A stretch of DNA of 64,000 bases from Rossellomorea marisflavi (GTDB lineage: Bacteria > Bacillota > Bacilli > Bacillales > Bacillaceae_B), in contig NZ_CP081870.1 in the NCBI RefSeq assembly GCF_022170785.1, positions 1,786,001 through 1,850,000 of the forward strand. The letters are read 5' to 3'. How positions within the stretch are numbered: position 1 is the stretch's first letter; every line of letters starts with the position of its first letter. The translations under genes were made by a program, and so were the position numbers. Below, piece by piece: positions 16,816 to 24,643 of the stretch. The notes under the pieces were generated by a model. It searched no databases, was not told the origin of the DNA, and saw only the letters and a program-made list of their open reading frames with translations.

Positions 16816-17142
16816 ATGCTTTCTTATGAAGATATCCTGCTTCTCTTCCCGGAGGCCAAGGGGATACGCTTCCCCGGTTTGACCTTCGGTATGATCGCAA
16901 CTGATCCAGGAGAGAAGATGAGCAAGGGGCTCTATGTGCCCCTCGACGGAGGTGCCGACCTCCTCGGCCCGATCGAATCGGGTGCTATCGCTTCCTTGTG
17001 GCCAAAGGATATGGCCATTCCAGCCCATGTCCCCAATCATTTCCCTTTGTTCATCGTTGATGATATGAAGCTTGCCTATGAGAGGCTGATCGCCTGTTGG
17101 GAGGGTGGATCAGACAAACAGATTAAACCACCCCGGGGCTAA
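16816..17142 (+). CDS. Orphan Mur-ligase N-terminal-like domain protein (MurF-like)
   Basis: A 108-residue protein that starts 2 nt after the murE stop, with AAGGGGG upstream. Its middle, [20 protein letters not shown], then [11 protein letters not shown] and [15 protein letters not shown], lines up by eye with the UDP-binding N-terminal domain of MurF (VATDTRK, LFIPLKG, AGVAAVLW, VILVDD, ALQQLA). It has no ATP loop, central domain or C-terminal domain, and the TD(S/T)RK arginine is replaced (TDPGEK). It occupies the place where murF sits in many dcw clusters. It could be a relic, a substrate-binding regulator or a partner of MurE. The family assignment is inference. Confidence 0.65.
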   Translation: MLSYEDILLLFPEAKGIRFPGLTFGMIATDPGEKMSKGLYVPLDGGADLLGPIESGAIASLWPKDMAIPAHVPNHFPLFIVDDMKLAYERLIACWEGGSDKQIKPPRG

Positions 17143-17180
17143 CATCCCCAGGGGCAAGAGAGAAAGGACGAACATTCAGA

Positions 17181-18155
17181 ATGACGGAACAAGTAATCTT
17201 ATATACTATCATCGCAGCATTTATCATAACAGCCGTGCTTGCGCCAATTTTCATCCCCTTCCTTAGAAGGTTGAAATTCGGTCAGAGCATTCGTGACGAA
17301 GGTCCCCAGTCCCATCAGAAAAAGACCGGGACACCGACTATGGGAGGGATCGTCTTTTTGCTTTCCATCGTCGCCACTACCTTCCTTATGACCGGCAGAT
17401 TCTCCGATATTGGTCCAGAAACCTATCTGATGATCCTTGTCACAGTAGGATTCGGACTGCTTGGATTCCTGGATGATTTCATCAAGGTGGTCATGAAGCG
17501 AAACCTCGGTCTGACATCGAAACAGAAGCTGGCAGGTCAGATCGTCATCTCCATTATCTTTTATCTGATCTTCAAGCAGAATGACTTCTCAACGGCCGTA
17601 TCGATCCCGATGACGGATATCTCCGTTGAACTTGGATGGTTCTACTGCCTATTCATCATCTTCTGGCTTGTTGGATTCTCCAACGCAGTCAATCTGACAG
17701 ACGGGCTCGATGGCCTTGTTTCGGGAACCTCCGCCATTGCCTTCGGGGCCATGGCCGTACTTGCATGGAATCAGTCCCAATTCGACGTTGCCATCTTCAG
17801 TGTCGCCGTTGTAGGAGCTGTGCTTGGATTCCTCGTATTCAATGCCCATCCCGCAAAAGTGTTCATGGGGGATACGGGATCGCTTGCACTTGGAGGAGCG
17901 ATTGCAACAGTCGCAATCCTGACGAAGACCGAGATCATCCTGATCTTGATCGGGGGAGTATTTGTGATTGAAACCCTTTCCGTCATCCTTCAGGTTGCAT
18001 CCTTCAAGACAACGGGCAAGCGAATCTTCAAAATGAGTCCACTCCACCATCATTATGAACTATCAGGGTGGTCCGAGTGGCGTGTAGTAGTAACCTTCTG
18101 GACAGTGGGCCTATTGTTTGCCGTCCTGGGAATTTATATCGAGGTGTGGTTATAA
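17181..18155 (+). CDS. mraY: Phospho-N-acetylmuramoyl-pentapeptide-transferase MraY
   Basis: A 324-residue polytopic membrane enzyme (about ten segments) that transfers the muramoyl pentapeptide to undecaprenyl phosphate, forming lipid I. Conserved parts are [21 protein letters not shown] with its paired aspartates, NLTDGLDGL (171-179), [19 protein letters not shown] and [19 protein letters not shown]. The murD start codon follows its stop without a gap. Confidence 0.97.
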   Translation: MTEQVILYTIIAAFIITAVLAPIFIPFLRRLKFGQSIRDEGPQSHQKKTGTPTMGGIVFLLSIVATTFLMTGRFSDIGPETYLMILVTVGFGLLGFLDDFIKVVMKRNLGLTSKQKLAGQIVISIIFYLIFKQNDFSTAVSIPMTDISVELGWFYCLFIIFWLVGFSNAVNLTDGLDGLVSGTSAIAFGAMAVLAWNQSQFDVAIFSVAVVGAVLGFLVFNAHPAKVFMGDTGSLALGGAIATVAILTKTEIILILIGGVFVIETLSVILQVASFKTTGKRIFKMSPLHHHYELSGWSEWRVVVTFWTVGLLFAVLGIYIEVWL

Positions 18156-19508
18156 GTGAAATCATCAGTCAAGTTCAAACATAAAAAAGTATTAGTGCTG
18201 GGTCTTGCCAAGAGCGGTGTTACGGCAGCATCCCTCCTACATAAGCTGGATGCCTTTGTCACGGTGAATGACCAAAAGCCTCTTTCAGAAAACCCTGCCG
18301 CCCAGGGTCTCCTTCAGGAGGGGATCAAAGTGATCACCGGCAGCCACCCCATCGAACTTATGGATGAAGGCTTCCAATATGTAATCAAAAATCCGGGGAT
18401 CCCTTATACCAATCCCCTTATTCAAAAAGCACTCGAAAAAGGCATCCCGGTCTTGACGGAGGTGGAACTTGCTTACCTGATCTCGGAAGCCGATATGATC
18501 GGGATCACGGGTACAAATGGAAAGACCACGACTACGACGCTGCTATTTGAAATGCTGGCGGACGGAGGGCAAAACCCTTTGATTGCCGGGAATATCGGTA
18601 CGGTTGCCTCAGAAGTTGCGCAGGAAGCGGGGCCCCATAATAAAATGGTGGTAGAGCTTTCATCTTTCCAATTGATGGGCATTGAGGAGTTCAAACCGCA
18701 TATCGCCATTATCACGAATCTATATGAAGCTCATCTCGACTACCATGGCAGTCTTCACGACTATTGGCAGGCGAAAGTGAACATCACGAAGAATCAAACG
18801 GAGGATGACTTCCTCGTCATCAATGATGATCAGACACATCTGATCCAAGCAGTTGCTCATACAAAGGCACAAGTGGTGCCTTTCTCCACTACGAAAGAAG
18901 TCCTTGATGGAGCCTATATCAAGGAAGACGCGATTTATTTCAAGGATGAGTTCATTGTGAGTCTTGACGATATCGTCCTCCCGGGAGCACATAACCTGGA
19001 GAACATCCTGAGCGCAGTGGCAGCGTGCAAACTGTATGATGTGCCGAATGAAAGCATCAGGAAGGTTCTTTCCGTTTTCGCAGGGGTCAAGCACCGCACG
19101 CAATTCGTGAAGGAAGTGGAAGGCCGGAAGTTCTATAACGACTCGAAGGCAACGAACAGCCTTGCAACGAAAAGTGCACTGAATGCCTTCGCAGGTCCTA
19201 CGATCCTCCTTGCCGGTGGATTGGACCGCGGTAATGATTTTGATGATCTTATTCCATACATGAAAAATGTAACAACCCTCATCGTGTTCGGTGAAACGGC
19301 CCAGAAGCTCGAAGAAACAGGTAGAAAGGCAGGGATAGAATCCATCATCACTGTCGATAATGTTGAAAAAGCTGTTCCTGTGGCATATGAACATTCGCGG
19401 CCAGGGGATGTGATCCTCCTGTCGCCTGCATGCGCGAGCTGGGATCAGTATCGCACTTTTGAGGAACGAGGAGACATGTTTATCGACGCCGTGCATATGC
19501 TTAAATAA
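18156..19508 (+). CDS. murD: UDP-N-acetylmuramoylalanine--D-glutamate ligase MurD
   Basis: A 450-residue Mur ligase adding D-glutamate to UDP-MurNAc-alanine. An N-terminal Rossmann-like domain opens with [10 protein letters not shown]. The ATP loop is GTNGKT (119-124, K123), and NDSKATN and LLAGGLDRG are conserved segments of the later domains. It starts with GTG at 18156, directly after the mraY stop, with GAGGTG 9 nt upstream inside mraY. The C-terminus [14 protein letters not shown] matches B. subtilis. Confidence 0.97.
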   Translation: MKSSVKFKHKKVLVLGLAKSGVTAASLLHKLDAFVTVNDQKPLSENPAAQGLLQEGIKVITGSHPIELMDEGFQYVIKNPGIPYTNPLIQKALEKGIPVLTEVELAYLISEADMIGITGTNGKTTTTTLLFEMLADGGQNPLIAGNIGTVASEVAQEAGPHNKMVVELSSFQLMGIEEFKPHIAIITNLYEAHLDYHGSLHDYWQAKVNITKNQTEDDFLVINDDQTHLIQAVAHTKAQVVPFSTTKEVLDGAYIKEDAIYFKDEFIVSLDDIVLPGAHNLENILSAVAACKLYDVPNESIRKVLSVFAGVKHRTQFVKEVEGRKFYNDSKATNSLATKSALNAFAGPTILLAGGLDRGNDFDDLIPYMKNVTTLIVFGETAQKLEETGRKAGIESIITVDNVEKAVPVAYEHSRPGDVILLSPACASWDQYRTFEERGDMFIDAVHMLK

Positions 19509-19605
19509 GAGCTTGTCTTATAGAGCAACCGCACACTGGTACGGAAGGCAGAATCCTTGAAGGATGCTCGAACGGCTCAAATAAGTCAATTCGAGGTGCA
19601 TAACT

Positions 19606-20706
19606 TTGCCTTTAAAAAAATCGACACCCGATTTTATACTGATCGTGGTCACTATGACCCTGCTTGCCATCGGTCTGATCATGGTTTACAGTGCAAGTGC
19701 TGTCTGGGCGGACTATAAATTCGATGACACATTTTTCTTTGCCAAACGTCAGCTGCTATTTGCCGGCGTGGGACTGCTCGTCATGTTCTTCATCATGAAT
19801 GTGGAGTACTGGACGTGGAAAAGCTGGTCGAAAGTGATGATCATCGTCTGCTTCGTCCTCCTGGTATTGGTTCTGATCCCCGGGATAGGGGTGTTGAGGA
19901 ATGGGTCCAGGAGCTGGATCGGTGTTGGAGCCTTTTCTGTGCAACCTTCAGAATTCATGAAGATTGCCATGATTGCCTTTTTATCGAAATATTTAAGTGA
20001 GAACCAGAAGTACATCACTTCTTTCAGGAAGGGCGTGTTGCCGGCCCTCCTCATGGTCTTCACGGCGTTCGGGATGATCATGCTGCAGCCGGATCTTGGG
20101 ACGGGGACTGTTATGGTGGGAACATCTGTCGTGATGATCTTCATCTCAGGTGCACGGATCAAACACTTTATGTTTCTCGGTATGATCGGCCTTCTGGGAT
20201 TCGTCGGCCTGGTGATATCGGCTCCCTACCGGATCAAACGGATTACTTCCTTTTTAGACCCGTGGCAGGATCCTCTCAACTCGGGGTTTCAGATCATCCA
20301 GTCCTTATATGCCATCGGGCCGGGCGGGTTGTTCGGCCTCGGTCTGGGTCAGAGCAGACAGAAGTTCTTCTATCTCCCGGAACCTCAAAATGATTTCATT
20401 TTTGCCATTTTGGCTGAAGAACTCGGGTTTATCGGTGGAACGCTCGTGCTTCTGCTCTTCTCTCTGATCCTTTGGAGGGGGATCCGAATCGCCCTTGGTG
20501 CACCGGACTTGTTCGGTAGCTTCCTTGCCCTTGGGATCGTGTCGATGATTGCGATTCAGGTGATGATCAATGTGGGGGTCGTGACGGGTCTGATGCCCGT
20601 GACGGGGATCACGTTACCGTTTCTGAGCTATGGAGGGTCTTCCCTGACGCTCATGCTGATGGCGGTAGGAGTGCTGTTGAATATCAGCCGGTATGCTAAA
20701 ACGTAG
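19606..20706 (+). CDS. spoVE: SEDS-family protein SpoVE (stage V sporulation protein E)
   Basis: A 366-residue SEDS glycosyltransferase with about ten membrane segments. Hallmarks are MVYSASAVWADYKFDDTFFF, RNGSRSWIG, QPDLGTGTVM, GLGLGQSRQKFFYLPE with its catalytic-region residues, and FLSYGGSSL. It matches B. subtilis SpoVE in length and near-continuous motif identity, so SpoVE is preferred over vegetative FtsW. It polymerises cortex glycan with SpoVD. A TTG start at 19606 is supported by GAGGTG 7 nt upstream and by the N-terminus MPLKKSTPDF. No convincing sigma-E promoter is visible in the 97-nt gap after murD. A terminator follows, where murG would normally be found. Confidence 0.95.
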   Translation: MPLKKSTPDFILIVVTMTLLAIGLIMVYSASAVWADYKFDDTFFFAKRQLLFAGVGLLVMFFIMNVEYWTWKSWSKVMIIVCFVLLVLVLIPGIGVLRNGSRSWIGVGAFSVQPSEFMKIAMIAFLSKYLSENQKYITSFRKGVLPALLMVFTAFGMIMLQPDLGTGTVMVGTSVVMIFISGARIKHFMFLGMIGLLGFVGLVISAPYRIKRITSFLDPWQDPLNSGFQIIQSLYAIGPGGLFGLGLGQSRQKFFYLPEPQNDFIFAILAEELGFIGGTLVLLLFSLILWRGIRIALGAPDLFGSFLALGIVSMIAIQVMINVGVVTGLMPVTGITLPFLSYGGSSLTLMLMAVGVLLNISRYAKT

Positions 20707-20715
20707 ATGATTGAG

Positions 20716-20744
20716 CCGTCTCTCTTAGGAGGGGCGGTTTTTTT
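20716..20744 (+). terminator. Terminator after spoVE
   Basis: CCGTCTCTC (20716-20724) pairs with GAGGGGCGG (20729-20737) around TTAG, with two G-U pairs, then seven T residues. It ends the mraZ-to-spoVE part of the cluster. Confidence 0.85.
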
Positions 20745-20829
20745 GTGTGGGTAGATTGAGGAGGTAGGCTGATATTTGATGCTTTGAGTGGGCGTAGAGT
20801 ATTCCTGATAGGGGGGATTCGAATCTGGA

Positions 20830-20978
20830 TCGTTCCGTTTCGCTGCGGTCGACCGCTTTCCTGCGGGGTGGACGGTGAGCCGCTTCGGCTGCGCCTGCAG
20901 GGTCTCACCTGTCCACTATTCCCGCGGGAGTCGATCGACCTCCGCTGCACTGCACTGTTGGATGGGGATAGGGGAGTG
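20830..20978. repeat. Structured intergenic repeat, copy 1
   Basis: The first of two direct copies. Positions 20830-20963 match copy 2 (21040-21173) over 134 bp with a single mismatch (G at 20866, A at 21076); a further 15 nt match after a 1-nt length difference. Inside each copy GTGGACGGTGAG pairs with CTCACCTGTCCAC, and the outer GCGGTCGACCGC region is partly complementary to the GAGTCGATCGACCTCCGC region, so the copy can fold into a long imperfect hairpin. The palindrome reads open in several frames, but nothing suggests real protein. Confidence 0.9.
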
Positions 20979-21920
20979 CCATCATAGATGGATTCGAAAG
21001 CCATCCAATTTTCTGTTTTGGTTGTAAGTGGGGAAGGGGTCGTTCCGTTTCGCTGCGGTCGACCGCTTTCCTGCGAGGTGGACGGTGAGCCGCTTCGGCT
21101 GCGCCTGCAGGGTCTCACCTGTCCACTATTCCCGCGGGAGTCGATCGACCTCCGCTGCACTGCACTGTTGGATTCGGGATAGGGGAGTGGCGACGCGAAT
21201 ATAATCTAAAACATCTGAAGCTTAATGGGGGGAGTCTGTCCCTATATCCTTTTAATGGGTCGGTGGGGTACGTTATTTCGATATTGGGTAATATTGCTTA
21301 CGCCATTCCGTGATGGTGGTCGGTCTTTCATTTCTTTTAGGATGAAGGGAGGGAGCCATTCTCCTTCATGAAGGGTGTGAATCAATGGTTGATCATTTCA
21401 TTTCAGAACGCGTAGAATTCGTAAGGATTCCCTAATTATCTTCCACGTCTATCCATAAACCGGAAGCAGGAGGGAGAGATTCGTCAAAAAAGAGCGAAAA
21501 GCCCTATGAAAACGGTGTTTTCAGTAAAAAAAGCATAGGCTAAATCCTTAGATGGTGTTACAATAAATTACATATGGATAGTGGGTGTCGCTCCTTTTCT
21601 TTACTGGAACTAGGAGAATTTATTACTATTGCAGACCAAATCTTTTACAATTCAATGACAGGCATTCATAAAGGAATATTTCTCGTTTAGAATGTATGAA
21701 AAGAGTGTATATATAGGGGATGGACATTTTACTGGCCGACCCGTGTTCATTATAACGGTACACGCTGTTCCCGGTGTCTTTCTCTTACATAGAAAACAAT
21801 GGCTCCATCCTACATACCTCTTTCTCCATTCTCCTACATGAATGCCGCCGTAAAGGTCAGATCATTTATGGGGATTGTAATCCATGACAGAAATTAGTGA
21901 TGCTTAGGAGATCGTTTGAC
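20979..21920. other. Non-coding spacer where murG and murB are expected
   Basis: Apart from the two repeats, nothing in this stretch looks coding: no frame of useful length carries a start and ribosome-binding site, and I see no murG or murB motif. It contains small dyads such as ATGAAGG with CCTTCAT near 21342-21369 and a weak promoter-like pair TTTAGA (21686) and TATATA (21708) 16 nt apart that could serve divIB. Base use looks AT-richer in 21190-21920 than in the neighbouring genes. Confidence 0.6.
21040..21189. repeat. Structured intergenic repeat, copy 2
   Basis: A direct copy of the element at 20830-20978, offset by 210 nt. The two are separated by about 61 nt that are not repeated. 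The near-identity points to a recent duplication or continuing gene conversion. From memory, related GC-rich elements with GTCGACCGC and GTCGATCGACCTCCGC ends are scattered between genes in other Bacillaceae; this was not checked. Confidence 0.9.
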
Positions 21921-22706
21921 ATGAAAAAAGAAAACGTTGTTTCGATTGAAGACAGGATCCCTAAACTGAAACAGCATCGGAAAAAGAAAGCGAATCGGCG
22001 GCTTTTCTTCCTCTTAACTTTGTTCCTGATCCTGATTTTGTCTGTGGTGTATTTCCAATCACCCCTCAGTCATGTCAAAAAGGTCGAAGTGACCGGGAAT
22101 GAACTCATCCCGGATGAAAAGGTGCTTGCAGCCGGTGGGATCTCAACAGGTACAAGCGTATGGGGAGTCAATAAGAACTCCGTCGCAGCCAAGCTGAAGA
22201 AACTGCCTGAAGTAAAGAAGGCCGAAGTACGCCTGACGTTTCCCAATACGTATGTGATTTCCATACAGGAGCACGACAAAAAAGCGTATCTTTCGCGTGA
22301 TTCACGCTACTATGTGATTCTGGAAAACGGGAAGATCCTTGATAAAGGGACAGATGCCATGCCGGTCGATGCACCCCTCCTTAGAGGATTCAAAGAAGAT
22401 AAAGTCCTTGAGAAGATGATGAAGGAGTTGGGTAAACTCCCGTCTGAAATTCAACAGATGATATCGGAGATCAATTTGACACCGAAGGACACGGATCAGT
22501 ATCATGTCACCCTCTATATGAATGATGGTTTTGAAGTTAGTGCCACCATACGCACGTTCTCAGAGAAGATGATTCACTATCCGTCCATCGCCAGTCAGCT
22601 CGATCCATCAAGGAAAGGGGTCATCGACCTGGAGGTAGGTTCGTTTTTCAAAGCTTATGAAACGGAGGATGAAGGCACTGATGAAGAGGGTCAAAATCAA
22701 GAGTAA
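21921..22706 (+). CDS. divIB: Cell division protein DivIB (FtsQ)
   Basis: A 261-residue bitopic division protein. A basic cytoplasmic tail with the conserved VSIEDRIPKLKQHRKKKANR (7-26) precedes one membrane segment (about 28-46). A POTRA domain starting VKKVEVTGNELI, a beta domain and an acidic tail (DEGTDEEGQNQE) follow. It forms a complex with FtsL and DivIC. The ATG at 21921 is chosen because TTAGGAG lies 10 nt upstream and the N-terminus then matches B. subtilis. It follows a long non-coding stretch and so probably has its own promoter. Confidence 0.93.
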   Translation: MKKENVVSIEDRIPKLKQHRKKKANRRLFFLLTLFLILILSVVYFQSPLSHVKKVEVTGNELIPDEKVLAAGGISTGTSVWGVNKNSVAAKLKKLPEVKKAEVRLTFPNTYVISIQEHDKKAYLSRDSRYYVILENGKILDKGTDAMPVDAPLLRGFKEDKVLEKMMKELGKLPSEIQQMISEINLTPKDTDQYHVTLYMNDGFEVSATIRTFSEKMIHYPSIASQLDPSRKGVIDLEVGSFFKAYETEDEGTDEEGQNQE

Positions 22707-23391
22707 GCAAGTGATCCTGTCCCTCGTCTGCCTCGTCCTCGGTTTCATACTCGCCTTTTCCTACAGTCTTGCCAATTCGAAGCAGGATGAGGGATCGAAC
22801 CGTACCGACGGACAGCTGAAACAGGAGGAAGCCCTGAGAGATCAACTTCTTGATTTTCAGCGCAAAAATAATGAGCTGCAGGAAGATCTTTATGAGAAAC
22901 AGGAAAAAGTGGTAACCATGGAGAAATCCTTTTCAAAGGAAAAGCAGATTTACTTTAATCTGGCTGAAGACGCAGAACGATACAGGATGTACCTGGGGAA
23001 AACCAAAGTAAAAGGCCCGGGTCTCAAGGTTACACTGTCGGATGCGGATTATAACCCTGAAGAGGAAAACATCAACAACTATATCGTTCACGAACACCAT
23101 GTTTTCAAGGTGATCAATGAATTATATATAGCCGGGGCCTCCGCGGTGGCCATCAACGGACAGCGTCTGAAGCATAACTCATATGTCCTTTGCAACGGTC
23201 CGGTGATTCAGGTGGACGGGGTGGACTACCCCGCTCCGTTTGAAATCACGGCAATCGGGGACGCTGACGTTCTGAATTCCGCTTTGAATATCAATGGTGG
23301 AGTGAAGGATCAACTGCTCAATGAGAATATCGTCGTCTCTATGGAGAAAGAAAAGGAGATTGCATTAGGACCGCTACTCGGGGACTCATGA
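22681..23391 (+). CDS. ylxW: DUF881 family protein YlxW
   Basis: A 236-residue protein with one N-terminal membrane segment (about 9-27), a coiled coil (about 40-90) and a DUF881 domain outside the membrane. Typical segments are GPGLKVTLSDA, VHEHHVFKVINELY, GASAVAINGQRL and FEITAIGD. The start at 22681 lies inside the end of divIB (26-nt overlap), so the two are probably coupled. DUF881 proteins cluster with division genes in Gram-positive bacteria; their role is unknown. A second member, ylxX, follows. Confidence 0.88.
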   Translation: MKRVKIKSKQVILSLVCLVLGFILAFSYSLANSKQDEGSNRTDGQLKQEEALRDQLLDFQRKNNELQEDLYEKQEKVVTMEKSFSKEKQIYFNLAEDAERYRMYLGKTKVKGPGLKVTLSDADYNPEEENINNYIVHEHHVFKVINELYIAGASAVAINGQRLKHNSYVLCNGPVIQVDGVDYPAPFEITAIGDADVLNSALNINGGVKDQLLNENIVVSMEKEKEIALGPLLGDS

Positions 23392-23435
23392 ACCGCTGGG
23401 CGTCCGACCAGGTATTGAAGGAAAGGTGACAAGCA

Positions 23436-24164
23436 ATGGGCGGTAGATTAAAGGTGAGCTTCACCGTCGTCACGGTAATCATAGGATTTATGCTGGCCAT
23501 TCAATTCCAGACGGTCCAGGAACCCGTTGTAAGGGATACGAGGGACGTTTGGGAGCTGAGAGAGGCCTTGTTGAAAGAAAAAGAGCTCAATTCGAATCTG
23601 AATACAGAAATGCGTTCGGTGGAAGGGAAGCTTGAACAGTACAAGGAACAGCAAGAATCCAGCCCCGAGGAAGCATTGAAGCAGACCCTCGAGGAGCTTA
23701 AGGCCGAAGCGGGGCTGACAGAAAAAGAAGGGCCCGGGCTCACACTCACGATTGAGCCCGTGGAGGAAGAACTCCTCCTTGGTGAACCGGTTAAGAACGT
23801 ATCACCACAGCTTCTTGAAAGGCTCATCAATGAGCTCAACAAATATGATGCGACGGATATTTCCATAGACGGACATCGCCTTGTCAATACATCCGTCATC
23901 CGGGACATCAACGGAGAGACCAAGGTCGACGGGTACTCGATCCGTTCCCTGCCCTTTGAGGTGAGGGTGCTCACAGCTGACTATGCAACGGCTGAAAAGC
24001 TTTATAACCGGATGCAGGTTTCACAGTCGCTGGAGGATTTCTTCATCGATAATCTCAGGGTCAATATCTCGAAGCCATTGGAAGATCTTAAGATCCCGGC
24101 TTATGAAGATACGATCAGGGTCCGCCTCATGGAACCAGTCAAAGAAACAGGAGGGAACGGTTAA
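23436..24164 (+). CDS. ylxX: DUF881 family protein YlxX
   Basis: A 242-residue paralogue of the preceding gene: a membrane segment (about 6-24), a coiled coil (about 40-80) and DUF881 motifs (GPGLTLTIEPV, LLERLINELNKYDATDISIDG, RSLPFEVRVL). It begins at ATG 23436 after AAGGTGA. It shares only the domain pattern with ylxW, so the duplication is old. Confidence 0.88.
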   Translation: MGGRLKVSFTVVTVIIGFMLAIQFQTVQEPVVRDTRDVWELREALLKEKELNSNLNTEMRSVEGKLEQYKEQQESSPEEALKQTLEELKAEAGLTEKEGPGLTLTIEPVEEELLLGEPVKNVSPQLLERLINELNKYDATDISIDGHRLVNTSVIRDINGETKVDGYSIRSLPFEVRVLTADYATAEKLYNRMQVSQSLEDFFIDNLRVNISKPLEDLKIPAYEDTIRVRLMEPVKETGGNG

Positions 24165-24166
24165 CG

Positions 24167-24529
24167 ATGTGGCTACCCCTATTAGGGTTGCTGGTGGGAG
24201 TCTTTTTGGGCCTTGCGACGGACATCCGCATACCGGATGAGTATTCAAACTATCTTTCCATAGCCGTCCTGGCTGCCCTTGATACATTATTCGGAGGGAT
24301 ACGCGCGCACCTGCAAAATATCTATGACGATAAAGTCTTTGTTTCTGGCTTCTTTTTCAATATCCTCCTAGCGGCAGGTTTAGCTTTTCTGGGGGTACAT
24401 CTTGGTGTAGACTTGTACTTGGCGGCGGTCTTTGCCTTTGGAGTGAGGTTGTTCCAGAACATTGCCGTCATTCGACGACTACTGATCAGCAATTGGACAA
24501 ATAAACGAGAAAAAAGAGAAAAAAATTAG
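24167..24529 (+). CDS. sbp: Small basic protein Sbp (DUF1290)
   Basis: A 120-residue membrane protein with three or four hydrophobic segments and a basic C-terminal tail (RRLLISNWTNKREKREKN). The opening MWLPLLGLLVGVFLGLATDI and the LAALDTLFGGIRAHLQ segment are typical of DUF1290. The gene starts 2 nt after ylxX with AGGAGGGAA upstream. It always sits before ftsA in Bacilli; its function is unknown. Confidence 0.9.
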   Translation: MWLPLLGLLVGVFLGLATDIRIPDEYSNYLSIAVLAALDTLFGGIRAHLQNIYDDKVFVSGFFFNILLAAGLAFLGVHLGVDLYLAAVFAFGVRLFQNIAVIRRLLISNWTNKREKREKN

Positions 24530-24536
24530 AATATTA

Positions 24537-24566
24537 AAAGGGAATCGTTTTTATTACAGCGAATAT
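24537..24566 (+). promoter_or_regulatory. Sigma-H promoter of ftsAZ
   Basis: AAAGGGAAT (24537-24545), a 12-nt spacer and AGCGAATAT (24558-24566) match the sigma-H consensus RnAGGAwWW - N11-12 - RnnGAATww at every fixed position except one. B. subtilis ftsA has a sigma-H promoter (P2) in the same place, used to raise FtsZ at the onset of sporulation. Confidence 0.75.
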
Positions 24567-24576
24567 CATAATAAGA

Positions 24577-24601
24577 TATACTTAGAATCAACTATTCTAA
24601 G
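24577..24601. promoter_or_regulatory. Sigma-A -10 element with overlapping perfect inverted repeat upstream of ftsA
   Basis: TATACT (24577-24582) with ATTACA 18 nt upstream is a fair sigma-A promoter. CTTAGAAT (24581-24588) and ATTCTAAG (24594-24601) form a perfect 8-5-8 dyad that overlaps the -10 element and the expected start site. A protein bound there would block this promoter; otherwise it would fold in the 5-prime leader. Confidence 0.5.
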
Positions 24602-24643
24602 CTTGTTGTTCGAAACAAACATTCTTTAAGGAGGTGCCACAGA

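Noticed and set aside
18720..19496. A 258-codon antisense frame inside murD
   Set aside because: It lies entirely opposite conserved MurD motifs and has no ribosome-binding site.
20696..21182. Open frames of 64-154 codons on both strands through the repeat pair
   Set aside because: They arise from the palindromic GC-rich repeat, read open in several frames, lack ribosome-binding sites and encode duplicated low-complexity arginine/serine-rich sequence.
21229..21246. Resemblance of GGAGTCTGTCCCTAT to the pyrP-pyrB leader segment near 41577
   Set aside because: The shared stretch is short and there is no PyrR loop or terminator at 21229, so it is likely chance.
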